Assembly (NCBI GenBank): GCA_026122225.1
Contig: JANEZZ010002240.1
Span: 186,001 to 250,000 of the forward strand
Direction: 5' to 3'
Length of the DNA stretch: 64,000 nucleotides
Source of the DNA: Heloderma charlesbogerti
Taxonomy: Eukaryota > Chordata > Lepidosauria > Squamata > Helodermatidae
The position numbers and the translations under genes were made by a program. Position 1 is the stretch's first letter. Each line of letters begins with the position of its first letter. The notes beneath the pieces were generated by a model. It searched no databases. It worked only from the letters and a program-made list of their open reading frames with translations, and was not told the origin of the DNA. Shown here one piece after another: positions 18,345 through 29,885 of the stretch.

Positions 18345-18612
18345 ATAAATAACCCTAAGGGGAGAACCCCCAAAAGAGCAAAATGAGGACTGAATGTGCT
18401 CAGTGATTGTGGAATACTGGCTGACTGTTGGAAGGGGGGGATGGAAAACTGGGGGGGGGGAGGCAAAATGGAATGGAGTATCTTGAAAATGGGTGAGTGT
18501 GGCTGGCTGGCTGAAACCCTGAACAGGAGCACTGTACACTGCAACATTTTGTTGCAAGTCCTATTTGTAGTTCTGATTACCAGGTGCCAGGTGAAAGAAC
18601 CAGAATGACCAT
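18345..18612 (+). mobile_element. Repeat R, second segment
   Basis: Shares 'gtgctcagtgattgtgg', 'ggctggctggctgaaaccct' and 'gcaacattttgttgcaagtc' with the copies near 11740 and 57720. Confidence 0.5.
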
Positions 18613-18674
18613 CATCCACAGGCTGTACTTGTGGGCATCCTGGAGACATCTGGCCAGTCTCTGTTGGAAACAGA

Positions 18675-18765
18675 AGGTAGTATCCAATGGCAGTCCTACA
18701 CAGAGTAGATCCATTGAAGTGAATAGGTCTTGTTTACGTAGGACTACCATTGGATACTGCCTAGA
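18675..18765. mobile_element. Short palindromic MITE
   Basis: The arms 'ggtagtatccaatggcagtc' and 'gactaccattggatactgcc' face each other around a roughly 40-bp centre. Confidence 0.6.
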
Positions 18766-18769
18766 ATGG

Positions 18770-19320
18770 TGAATGAGAATCTATGAGATGGATCCTTGTT
18801 CTGATCCAGGAAGGACAAGTATATCTATGCTGGGTGGAGTTCAAAGCTATCTTTTTGTTCAGAGATACTTTTAGGGTTGGAGACAGACAATCCTTTTTTT
18901 TCCCCTAGGGAGTTGGAGGTGGTGCAAAGGGGTCACTGCTGCCCACAGTGTGAACACACACTAACCCGTGTCATCTCTGGTTTTGCAGGTTTTTGCAGTG
19001 CTTCAAAATTGATTTGATACTCTATAAGGCACCGATAGACATGGCAGCATGAGGCTCTCAAGGCTAGGATGCGCGTAACATACTTCATCATTTCTGTTAA
19101 TGTTTACTACACCCAAGGACGCATCACTTTTTATGGAGTGCCGAAGAAAAGATTTGATGGATTTAATATTGCATGACAGCCTGTTGTTTGTCTTGCGCAG
19201 GGTTTATAAACCGCTCCTAAAGCTTTAATCCCAGCAACAAACAGCTCATTCTTGCTCATCTCAAAATCAAGGGCTGTTTTTCCTGCCATTGGTGTATGAC
19301 CAATGGCTTCAGTCAATGTA
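18770..19320. other. Unassigned stretch
   Basis: No repeat recognised. 19060-19310 looks single-copy. Confidence 0.3.
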
Positions 19321-19324
19321 AAAG

Positions 19325-19660
19325 TAAAGAGAGGATTAGCTTAGGTAGCTTTAAAAAGGGATTAGACAAATTCATGGAGGATAGATCTATCCATGGCTAC
19401 CAGTGATCGTGATGACTTTATTTATTTTATTCATTTTATTTTATTCTATTCACATCCCACTTTTCTGCCCCAAAATGCAAAGTTCAGAGGGAGGATGTTC
19501 GTAGATACCAGCTGCTGGGAATAAGAGCAGAGAAGGTGATTGCTTTTTTGTCCTGTTCACAGTCTTCCCATCAGCATCTGGCTGGCCACTGTGGGAAAAT
19601 AGGATGCTGGACTTGATGGACCATTGGTCTGATCCAGCAAGGCTGCTCTTATGTTCTTAA
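19325..19660 (+). mobile_element. L2/CR1-type LINE (family Y) 3' end, sense
   Basis: 'ttagacaaattcatggagga' and 'ttggtctgatccagcaaggc' bound the segment. A T/A-rich insert at about 19415-19480 breaks it. 19661-19914 shows nothing recognisable. Confidence 0.7.
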
Positions 19661-19914
19661 CAGCTGGTGCAGTGCAGTGGCTAACAGCATGAGCTTGTGA
19701 TGGCAAACTTCCCCCTGTCTTGGTTTGGATTAGGGCTGGAAATAATGAGCAACGTTTCAGAATAGTCAGAAAAAGTTCTTGCTCCTCACCCCCTCCCTTG
19801 AGTTATACATTCTCTCATGAGTCCCCAAGCCTCCTTACTTCTTGGATGTTGCAGTGATGGTAGGAGGTGTCTTTCTCCCCCTTCTTCTCCCCATACCCAG
19901 AAACAAATGCTGCC

Positions 19915-20097
19915 ATGGCAGAGTCTTAGGAAAGGAATTCAGAATAAAACTGCCAATATCATACTGCCCTTATAAAAATCTATGGTGTGACCATGCTTGG
20001 AACACTATGGGCAGCTGGTTGGTCACTGTGTGAACAGAATGCTGGACCAGATGGGCTCTTGGTCTGATCCAGCACAGCTCTTCTTATGTTCTGATGT
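19915..20097 (+). mobile_element. L2/CR1-type LINE (family Y), internally deleted
   Basis: Bases matching 16755-16820 ('actgccaatatcatactgcc') jump directly to the 3' terminus ('cttggtctgatccagcacag'). Confidence 0.7.
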
Positions 20098-20485
20098 TCA
20101 GGTGCCAGGAACTCTGGCACCTGGGAGAGCAGGCATTTTCTGTGGTGGCCCCCAAATTGTGGAATGCTCTCCCAAGGGAGTTCCACCTGGCACCTGCTTT
20201 GTTGACTTGTCAGTGACAGGCAAAGGCCTTTTTTTTTATTCTCCCAGGCCTTTTAAACAGATGCTTGTTTTCTTTTTAATATGTATACTTCTGCATTTTA
20301 AAATGATCTTCTGTGTTTTCAGCTGTTCAGTTATTTATCTCTTGTAAATGCTGCATTTTTGTTGCTGCTTTTAAAGTAATGCTTTTTAATGTGTTATATT
20401 ATTGGGTTTGCTTCTTATCATTGTTTGCATTGTTGTTGCTTTTATTGTGTATGTTGCCCTGAGAGCTTCGACTATAGGGTGACTC

Positions 20486-20487
<2 letters not shown>
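20098..20487 (+). mobile_element. LINE 3' tail (family T)
   Basis: Includes 'ggtggcccccaaattgtgga' from the C-terminal remnant and the tail 'gccctgagagcttcgactat'. Confidence 0.65.

Positions 20488-20524
<37 letters not shown>
20488..20524. repeat. (GATA)n microsatellite
   Basis: About nine uninterrupted AGAT units at the LINE 3' end. Confidence 0.95.
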
Positions 20525-20525
<1 letters not shown>

Positions 20526-20869
20526 ACAAAATAAAATAAGAAATGTAATACTGATGCTTGTTATGTTTCCCAGGGCTTCTGACTCCTTGGATGCAGCTGT
20601 AGCAGCAATGCAGACACCAGAGAGGGGCAAAGAGGGTTTCCTTCCTTGGCCACAACAGGATGGGTGGGTAGGAGTAAGACTGAGGTCTTTTCTCTAGATT
20701 GGAGTAAAATTTGAGATGGAGAAAAGCTTAGAGGCCACAGTACTCACCTTGTATTGGGGGTAGTACAAGTTGCTGAGATTCAGATTTCGAACCAAAAGAT
20801 TACTGACTTTGGCAATATCACCAAGGTGAGCTGTGGGTTGGAAAGTACTCCATTCAAAACTTGCCTCAA
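20525..20869. other. Unassigned stretch
   Basis: No feature recognised. Confidence 0.3.
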
Positions 20870-20937
20870 CACAGAGCCAGGCCCTGCCATTAGGTAGGGT
20901 GAAACAGTTGCCTCAGGTGACAGATGCTGGAAGGAGT

Positions 20938-23495
20938 GACCGGTGTGCCATGTGGCCTGAATAAAAGGAATCTGGTGGTCGGAGTTTACTACTGGCCACC
21001 CAATCAAGGAGAAGACAAGGATGAAACTTTTGAAAAGCAAATAGCCAATGTTTCAAGGAAGCATGATGTAGTAGTAATGGGGGACTTCAATTTCCTCAAT
21101 ATTTGTTGGGAGACAAATTCTGCAAAACATGGCCCCTCCAGGAAATTCCTGAACTGTGTTGCAGATAACCTCCTCCTACAGAAAGTAGAGGAAGGAACTA
21201 GAGGATCGGCTATCCTTGACTTGATCTTAACCAACAGAGATGACTTAGTAGATAAAGTAGCAGTTACAGGAACTCTGGGGGAAAGCGACCATGTTATACT
21301 TGAGTTCATGGTTCTAAAGGAAGCAAAAGCCGAGTGTAGCCAAACACGTACCCTGGATTTTAGGAAAGCTGATTTCAATAAACACAGAACAATGGTAAGT
21401 AAGGTCCCATGGCAAGCGACTATAGCAAGAAAAGGAGTCCAAGATGGGTGGGAGTTTTTAAAAAAGGAAATTCTCAAGGCACAATTACAAACAATTCCAA
21501 CAAGAAGAAAAGGTGGAAGACAACAGAAGAAGCCAATGTGGCTTCACAGAAAGCTTAGAGATGACCTGAAAACAAAAAGGACACATATAGGAAGTGGAAG
21601 GAAGGCCAAGCAACAAAGGAAGGGTACAGGAAGGTAGCACAGAATTGCAGGGATGTGTCAGGAAGGCTAAAGCTGAGAATGAGCATGGTTAGCGAGGGAT
21701 ACTAAAACCCCCCCAAAGGCTTTCTACATGCATAGTAAAAGACAGAGCAAAGAAATAAATGGTGGTTCAGCTATTAAATAAGGATGGCAAAATGATAACA
21801 GATGACAGAGAAAAGGCAGAGGTGTTCAATTCCTACTTTGGCTCAGTCTTCTCCCAAAAGAGGGTCTATGACCCCCCCTGGCAAAGGTGAAGTACAGGCT
21901 GAAGGGGCAGGATTGCAGCTTGAGATCGATAGGCATATGGTCAAGGAACACCTAATTACTTTGAATGAGTTCAAATCTCCAGGGCCAGATGAACTGCATC
22001 CTGGAGTAATAAAGGAACTGGCAGAAGAACTCTCAGAACTGCTGTCTATTCTCTTTGAGCAATCATGGAGGACAGGTGAAGTGCCAGATGACTGGAGGAG
22101 GGCTAATGTTATCCCTATCTTCGAAAAGGGTGAAAAGGAGGAACCTGGGAACTACAGACCAGTCAGTCTGACATCAATCCCTGGGAAAATTCTGGAGCAG
22201 ATGATAAAGCAATCCATCTGGAAGCACCTTGAAAACAATGCAGTGATTACTCAAAGCCAACATGGATTTGTCAAGAACAAATCCTGCCAGACGAATCTGA
22301 TCTCATTTTTTGATCAAGTACCCTCTCTTGTGGACCATGGGAATGCTGTGGACATCATATACCTCGACTTCAGCAAAGCTTTCGACAAAGTGCCCCATGA
22401 TATCCTGATGAGCAAACTAGCTCAAAGTGGGTAGATGAAACAATGATCCAGTGGATCCACAGTTGGCTACAGAATCGGACTCAAAGACTGCTTATCAATG
22501 GGATCTTCTCAAACTGGGGAGAGGTAACGAGTGGGGTACCGCAGGGCTCAGTCCTGGGCTCAGTGCTTTTCAACATTTTTATTAATGACTTGGAGGAGGA
22601 GGTGCAGGGAATGCTGATCAAATTTGCAGATGACACAAAATTGGGTGGGATAGCTAATACTTTGGAAGACAGAAATAAAATTTAAAGTGATCTTGACAGA
22701 CTGGAGTGCTGGGCAGAAAACAACAGAATGACATTTAATAGGGATAAATGCCAAGTTCTGCACCTAGCAAAAAGAAACCAAATGCACAGTCACAAGATGG
22801 GGGACACGTGGCTCAACAACACTACAAGTGAGAAGGATTTTGGAATTGCTGTAGATCACAAGCTGAATATGACCCAACAACGTGATGTGGCTGCAAAAAA
22901 GGCAAATGCTCTTTTGGGCTGCATTCATAGAAGCATAGCTTCCAAATCCTGGGAAGTACTAGTTAGGCACTGGTTAGGCCTCATCTGGAGTATGTGTCCA
23001 GTTCTGGGAACCACACTTTAAGAAGGATGCAGACAAACTGGAGAGGGTTCAGAGGAGGGCAAAAAAGATGATCAGGAGATTGGAAACAAAGCCCTATGAA
23101 GAGAGACTGAAAGAACTGGGCATATTTAGCCTTGAGAAGAGAAGACTGAGGGGAGATATGGTAGCACTCTTCAAGTACTTGAAAAGTTATCACTGAGAGG
23201 AAGGCCAGGATCTCTTCTCGATCATCCCAGAGTGCAGGACACAGAATCATGGGCTCAAGTTACAGGAAGCCAGATTCTGGCTGAACATCAGGAGAAACGT
23301 CCTGACTGTTAGAGCAATACGACAATGGAACCAATTCCCTAGGGAGGTAGTGGGCTCTCCTACACTGGAGGCATTCAAGACGAAGCTGGACAGCCATTTG
23401 TCAGGGATGCTCTGACCTGGATTCCTGCATTGAGCAGGGGGTTGGACTCAATGGCCTTGTAGGCCCCTTCCAACCCTACTATTCTATGATTCTAG
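20938..23495 (+). pseudogene. CR1 LINE, 5'-truncated ORF2
   Basis: From the left it reads the endonuclease domain (VVGVYYWPPNQGED, VMGDFNFLNICWE, GESDHVILEF), about 20940-21340. A linker and then the reverse transcriptase follow ([59 protein letters not shown]), about 21930-22660. The C-terminal region is at 22700-23340. The element ends 'ttctatgattct' at 23495. Frame breaks occur near 21640-21800, 22432 (stop), 22684 (stop) and 22970. The RT palm residues (FADD) are intact, but the open frame is gone. Confidence 0.9.
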
Positions 23496-23692
23496 TTTCT
23501 TCACCTTTCTCATAGGATGTGTTTTCCATATCCATGACCATTTTTGTTGCCTTCCCCTGAGCCCATTCTAATGTGTGTTTCTTAAAGTGTGGTGCTCAGA
23601 ACTGGACACAGTACTCCAGATGAGCAGGGGGTTGGACTCAATGGTCTTGTAGGCCCCTTCCAACCCTACTATTCTATGATTCTATGGTCTGC
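23496..23692. mobile_element. Inverted CR1 piece and second CR1 tail
   Basis: 23496-23622 is antisense CR1 nearly identical to 14790-14920. It is followed at 23623-23692 by a second sense CR1 tail ending 'ctattctatgattctatgg'. The sense-antisense-sense order suggests rearrangement or a 5'-inverted CR1 insertion. Confidence 0.65.
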
Positions 23693-23845
23693 ACCCCCTC
23701 AGTTAGCCTGCTGCCTTCAAGCACAGCAGAGGACGCTGTCCCATTGCCAGGGTTGAAGAAAGATTTTTCTGCCATTCCAGTTGGCTTGTTCTTCACCTAA
23801 GGGAGAAGAGTGTCTTGGGCCAGCTCTGCTTCAATAACAAACATC

Positions 23846-24061
23846 AGGTGGCCTTTGGGAAGTCATCCATGTGCATTGTGGGTATAAAATAACAGCCACC
23901 TACCACATAGATGCTGGTGCATGGTTGGCAGTTATATGTGAAATACTCCTTAAATCCTATAACAATAACATGAGATTGGAGAATGCAGGACCATTGTATG
24001 AAAACATTCTACAGAAGAGGAGGCTTTACGGTAGTTAGAATTAAAATATGGTGTGTACAGG
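23846..24061. other. Unassigned stretch
   Basis: No feature recognised. Confidence 0.3.
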
Positions 24062-24545
24062 CTTGTCCAACCTGGTGCCTGCCCATTGGCCATGGTGGCT
24101 GGGGCAGCTGGGAGTTAAATAATCAGAGGAGGTCTTCCTGGTCATTCTGAAACTAACAGAATGTCACCACGCAAAACCCTGATGGTGGGCCTTCTCAGTA
24201 GCGGCACCCATCCTTTGGAAAATCCTCCCTCATGCAGTTTGGGAAGCAGGAAATGTGGCATCTTTTAAATGCCTCCTGAAAACATATTTGTTCACTCAGG
24301 CTTTCCCTGGGCTGTCATTAAACTAATCATGCTGCTCCGTCTTACTGCTCTTTGTATTGCCTTTATTGTCTTTGGAATTGTTTTTAATATTGTGTTTTCA
24401 ATATTGTATTTTAAATGTCATCGTAATATTTATATGTGAGCCGCAGAGGGATTTTATTATATTTTGCAATATATAAATATAACAAATTAATAAATAATAT
24501 GTCCAAAAAATCTGGAGGGCACCAGGTTGGGGAAGGCTGGTATAC
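24062..24545. mobile_element. Palindromic MITE (type P) split by a LINE tail
   Basis: 'ttgtccaacctggtgcctgc' (24064) pairs with 'ggcaccaggttggggaaggc' near 24520-24540. The middle is replaced by the LINE tail at 24116-24498. Confidence 0.6.
24116..24498 (+). mobile_element. LINE 3' tail (family T-like)
   Basis: A C-terminal remnant ('gggccttctcagtagcgg') is followed by an AT-rich UTR and a terminal AATTAATAAATAA. Confidence 0.55.
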
Positions 24546-26821
24546 AGGCACATCCCATTTTTGGTAGCTTCTTTCTCATGCTACTGCCCTGGGATTGGTG
24601 TGGGGGCTGTATTGTCCTCCGGAACTGTATAAGGGAGTAGACGCTATTGCTGTAGAGGCAGTCATTGCCATGGAAAGATGGGAATATATTTGTAGAAAAC
24701 AACTTCGATACTGTGAGAATAGTTCCGCAGGGGCTTCTCACGTCCCAGTATAAAGTGTGCCACACAGGCAAATGTGGGCTGTATCAGCCATTGCAGGCTC
24801 TTGAACTCAACAGCATCAGGGCAGGTATTTAACACATTTATAAGGAAGCTATCAGTTAATATCACTGGATGGGCACAATAATAAGTCATGAAATCTGTAA
24901 GTAGCTGTTAGGAGCTGAAATCCAGACAGATGTAGATTTTGTTTGTGAGCCCTTTAATAACCGGCAGAACTTATCTTGGGTCTGCCCAACACATTCCTTT
25001 AACACCAACTGCAACATCTCAGCAAGTGCAGAATAATCTCTTCTATTCCTTGACTTACTTCCAGGAAATCATTTGACCTTGTTAAATTATGAGTACGATT
25101 TTTTTTTTAAAGTATTATCAGTAATATTGCCAACTATTGTTGAAAGAAAAGGACAATTTGTTATGTCAAGATGAAGGCCATTTTATGTGTAATGAAACAA
25201 AAGTTTTTCTGCTGTGAAGTTGCTAGGATTAATACGTTGTTGACGTTTCCAGCCTGGTGAAATCGTGATTAATGGGTTCTTTGTTTCAGATGAGCAGTCA
25301 TAATATTATAATACATTTTCCCACCATAGTATCTCCCTCCCCTATTGTATTTGTACATGCAGATCCTCCACTGAGAAATTTCCAGTGTGGATAGCTTGGA
25401 AGAAGATTTTCATTGGAGAAAAAGCACATCTGGACTTGTTCTCACCCGCTTCTGTTTCTGGGGTTTTAACCCTGAAGAAACATGGCCTTGCATTGCACTT
25501 TTGGATTTGCGATCACAGACCTTTGCTTCATTCTCAGGTCCAGATGTACACTTTCATTATAAATAGTCAGCTAGCTTGCAATACAGCAGTGTCTCTGTTA
25601 TGTTGTGGAGTAAAAGAAGCTCTTGGGGAAAGGGAATGCTGGGAATAAACTCTCCACCCAGGAAGAGGCTTGCAAGCATGTCATTTTCCAAACAGCGTGT
25701 CTTTCTATTTGGCTTCCTTTTGCCACCATCCAAGTGCTCAATTTGAAGCAGAAGTTGTACAAGCATGGGTGGAGGCAGGGCGAGGGGACTCATACGTTCT
25801 GCTGAATGCATGAAAGTTTGGGCCAGGCCAGTGGGTGAATGTGGGGTCGGCAGTGAGTTGGCCTGGCCAGTGGGCATGATCCTACTACCCCTCCACCTGT
25901 TCAGTATTTACACAGTTAAGAAGGTGTGAAAAAGACTGCTGTACGAACGGCTAACCAAGCATAACACTACTCTGACACCACAGCAGAAGCATTATACCTG
26001 CAATGTAGGCAGACACATCAGCAGGTCCCTGATCTAGAAGAATGTGAATAGGGTGCCATTTCCCCCCCTCAATTTTCCTTGATTTTCCTTGATCTTCCTT
26101 GATTTTACCCCAACTGTGAATGGCCATTGTGTGTTATTCAGTTATCTTCTTCTCCACTCCCCACCAAAATGCCTTGTTCCTAGGTGAATTCTTGGGGGAA
26201 ATGGAAATGGCCATAAGAAATGGTGGCCCCCATGGGTGTCTGGCATTTCTTGGAGGGAGCTGCCATTTTTTCCTTGAATGCTCCCCAGAGAAGATAATTT
26301 GAGGGTGTGGGGGTGGGGAAAGAGATGTCAGCTACTAGCCTATCAACGTGAAGAAGCTCGAGTGAGCTTCACCCCTTCAAAAATCATGCTCCGCCCACAA
26401 ATGCGAAAAAGCGGAGGTAGTTTTGTCCACTCATTTGTCCCCAACCCCTCCCAAATTTGGTCCAAACTTCAGATGGTTCAAAAGGTCAGCCCAGCCTTAA
26501 TCTGTACCTAAGCACAAAATGTTGCATGAGACGTTTCTCACATAAAAGCAAGCTGAATACAGGTGGATATTTACCATATGGTGATTTTCCATGATGGGCG
26601 AATAACCACATGAAAAGCCAACTGTGGCAAGGAGAATTTTATTTGCAACCTTCTTGCACTGGAACTCTTCTTACAGCTATATCCAGTGGAGATAATTCAG
26701 CAGCAGATCTTCAGATAAAAATACAAGGCCCAAGGAGGATGGCCAAGGTACCTTCTTATGGTTCTTTATCTTTGAACCTGACTTAGACTGGGCAGCCTTT
26801 AAACAGAGGACAACTTCAAAT
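24546..26821. other. Repeat-poor stretch
   Basis: About 2.3 kb with no recognised transposon or convincing gene. It holds a short tandem array of 'ttttccttga' units at 26078-26106. 24900-25300 has the even, motif-rich look of conserved noncoding DNA, which is a judgement by eye only. Confidence 0.3.
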
Positions 26822-27215
26822 TAGGGATGCTGCAGAAAATCGAGACAGACTAAAATGAGCTCGGATTTCTAAGAACCCGACCTGCAGAATCCGCTGCAGA
26901 GCGACCCCCTCAGGCCACATGGTGTCTGTGGACTTTTGGATGAGGTTTTTTTTTTTTTGCTTTCTTGAAATTTACACATAAAAATTTGTAAGAAAATACG
27001 TTTCTGCTGAGGAAATGGTGACTGGAATGGGGGACAATACACTAAATGTTATGTACTAGGTAAATGATGTAAATACTTACGTACTTATTTATGTATTTTT
27101 CTGCACTATGAAAAAAAAAATTGGCATCCGCCTGTGAGTGGACGACGGAACAAAAGGCACCTGACAATCCGCAAAACACAGACGGAGCAGTTTTTACACA
27201 GTCCATATATCCCTA
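26822..27215 (-). mobile_element. Type 2 hAT MITE, copy 1 (394 bp)
   Basis: Ends TAGGGATGC and the inverse of TAGGGATATATGGACTG. The 8-bp duplication cttcaaat (26814-26821 and 27216-27223) is perfect. The interior contains 'cggatttctaagaa', a poly-T tract and a TTACGTA-bearing AT-rich middle. The orientation given follows copy 3. Confidence 0.85.
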
Positions 27216-27356
27216 CTTCAAATAGAGGACTGTCCTCTGATGTTCCTTCAAATGGAGGACTACCCTTTGTAAATTAGGACACACAGCCATCCTACCCTGG
27301 ATGAGAACAGACTGCAGACTGTTGCAGTCAAGTCTAGTTCAAGCCAAAGTTGTGGA

Positions 27357-27766
27357 TGGGAATGTCGGAGAAATCCACAACAGAATCGAATGAGTTTGGA
27401 TTTCTATCTATGGATCTGAGCTGCAGATTCCACAGCGGACTGACTTTTCCCAAATCACATGGCTTCTGTGGCCTTGCAGACAGTTTTTTTTTTTTTTACT
27501 TTCTGGAATTTTACACAAATTTAGTCAGAGAAAAATACATAAATCAACAAGAACACTGGCTGAATATGCACATTTCCTCCATAGGCTAAACCATAAAAAC
27601 ACACATTTGGGGGGAGTTGTGCATTTTCACAAGTGTGAATTTGTGGAAATGCAAATTTGGGAAACTGGAAAAATCCGATTCCATGAATGAGTGGATGACG
27701 GAACAAAAGGCACCTGACAATCCACAAAACACATGGAATAGATTTTACAAAATCCATACATCCGTA
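27357..27766 (-). mobile_element. Type 2 hAT MITE, copy 2 (410 bp)
   Basis: Ends TGGGAATGTCGG and the inverse of TACGGATGTATGG. Flanks gttgtgga (27349-27356) and gttgtggg (27767-27774) match at 7/8. Same internal order as copy 1. Confidence 0.8.
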
Positions 27767-27774
27767 GTTGTGGG

Positions 27775-28920
27775 TAAGGCTGTGGCTTCGGTGTTACAAT
27801 GGAGCTTGCTCCTGAGTATACTGCTAACAAAAAACAGGGCCTCCTGAATTCCCAACTTCTGTATGCAACTATAAAACCTAGTCCTTATATTTCATTTCTT
27901 GTATCTCAGTGAATGTAACTTTATTTTTGTGTATCTTTTTAACTTACAGGAAATATTTAGAATACCACTGCCAGAGAACAGCATCCAGTATATTCTCTAG
28001 CTGGAAATGTATCTGGAATCTAGTTTGGTTCATTATAAATAATCTGTCTTGTCTGGCAACCGAGCCTGTTTTTCAGAGTCTGACTAGCAGCGAGTTGTGG
28101 CGGAAGCTGCTCCATCAGCTAGTTATTATTTTACCTCAGGGCATATCCAGGCAGAGTTCATTGTGCCCTTTGTCACGCTTTATTTCTTCTAAATTAGTTC
28201 TGAGAAATACATGATTAATATAGCAACAGCTCTGATGCCCTGTGGAGACCTCCTTACCATTTGCCCTCATTACCTCTTGAGCCAATGGATGGGTACGCTG
28301 CATAAAATGGCAGACCTGTTGAGCTCAAAACATCCCACAGTCTAGAAGTTACACTCCCCACCTCCTCTATTGTTGCTGTTGGCACGCTTCACTTTTGAAA
28401 CTTATTATGAACAAAGCAAGCAGTATCAGCCAGCCACATAATTGCCTACCACAAATAGTTTTTTTAAATGTTGTGGAAAAGTTTCCTCTAAACCAGATAC
28501 CTAAAACCTCTCCCACCCCTAACATTCAGGGCTTTTCATTAAAAAAATCATTTGCTGTCTGGTTTTTAATTTGTAAGTCACACCACAGTCATGGTTCTAT
28601 AATTTTCTTTGGATCCAGAGCTACTGGGTTCACTTAAACGTATCTCACAGTGCTAAAACCAGGACATACCTGAAAAAATAGTAATCTGTTTCACTGTATT
28701 TATGGCTTTTGCCAAATATAACATTCACACAAGAATAAAATGTCAAAACTAAACACAAAGGCCAGGAACCAAGGAGATGCATTAGCCCTGTGCCGTTGAT
28801 TTGGGGATAACTGATGTTGGAAGGGGTAGTGGGATCCATGGTCAACTGAAGACATTTTGCTGTCCAAGGCCAAGGACAAAATGGCGTCCCAGACTGGGAG
28901 ATGAATCTTGCTACCAACAC
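27775..28920. other. Repeat-poor stretch
   Basis: No transposon recognised. 27900-28300 includes a well-formed acceptor-like polypyrimidine tract ending TTAACTTACAG at 27950. No open frame of convincing length follows it. Confidence 0.3.
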
Positions 28921-29325
28921 TAGGGATGTACGGACTGTGTAAAATCCACTCCATCTGTCTTTCGTGGATTGTCAGGTGCCTTTTGTTCCATCGTCTGCCC
29001 ACAGACAGATGCAGAGGATTTTCTTCCCGTCATGTAGAAAAATCCACAAATAATTACGTATATATTTACGTAAGCATTTACATAATTTACCTCAGTACAT
29101 AACATTTAGCATATTGTCCCCCATTCCATTCAACGTTTCCTCAGCAGAAACGTTTGCATTTTCCTATAAATTAATATGCGTAAATTTCGGGAAAGTAAAA
29201 AAAAAATCCGAAAGTCCACGGACTCTGTGTGGCCTGAGGGGGTGACTCTGCAGTGGATTCCGCAGGTCAGATTCTTAGAAATCCGAGCTTATTTTAGTCT
29301 GTTTTGAATTTCTCCAGCATCCCTA
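28921..29325 (+). mobile_element. Type 2 hAT MITE, copy 3 (405 bp)
   Basis: Ends TAGGGATGTACGG and its inverse-type CAGCATCCCTA. The perfect 8-bp duplication accaacac lies at 28913-28920 and 29326-29333. It is inverted relative to copies 1 and 2. The middle (29050-29100) repeats TTACGTA/TTTACGTAA motifs. Confidence 0.88.
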
Positions 29326-29505
29326 ACCAACACTGGTGACAGAACAGAGTCTTCCAGTGCACCTGAGGGCAGCAGGCTAGCTTAGCGGGTGCAGGGCAAG
29401 CTTCACAGCACATCCAGGCCTGTCCTCCAACAGCTTGCCACACTTCTGCACCCCTCAGCATCCACTGACTTCTCCTTCTGCCTAATGTTAGGGCTGGCCC
29501 TGGTG

Positions 29506-29885
29506 GGATTTATTATTATTTTATTCAAAATATTTCTAGGTGCCTTTCAGGACAGGAGACCCCCCACAAAGTGGCTTACAATAATAAAATAGAGTGATAC
29601 AATTTCATAAAAACAACAATCTAAACAACAACTCATATGCATAATGAGGGGAAGGCCAGAGTAAACATGTCACTTTTCAGGACCTTCCTAAAAGTCTGCA
29701 GTATTGGGGCCTTACAGACCCTCAGCGGAAGCCCAGTCCAGAGGTGTGGGGCCACTGCAGAAAAGGTCTCCCTTGTATACTTGCCCACCTAACTGCCCTC
29801 AAAAGTGGGTAAGTGAGAAGGGCCCCTGTTGATGTTCTTAAAATGTAGTCAGGCTGATATGGGTGAAAGCTGTTCTTCAATCTGG
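29506..29885 (-). mobile_element. LINE 3' end, antisense
   Basis: Starts with an ATTATTATTTTATT tail in reverse and includes 'cccacaaagtggcttacaat' and 'cggaagcccagtccagaggt', features of a family-T-like 3' region. Confidence 0.5.

Larger units (their letters stand above)
20870..23845 (+). mobile_element. DNA element split by CR1
   Basis: The left piece (20870-20937, 'ccaggccctgccattaggta', 'agttgcctcaggtgacag') and the right piece (about 23695-23845, ending 'gggccagctctgc') look like two halves of one hAT-like element with the CR1 inside. The termini are too diverged to name it firmly. Confidence 0.4.

Noticed and set aside
27950..28020. Host exon following the TTAACTTACAG acceptor
   Set aside because: No open frame of convincing length or protein similarity, and no clear donor. 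Left as unassigned.
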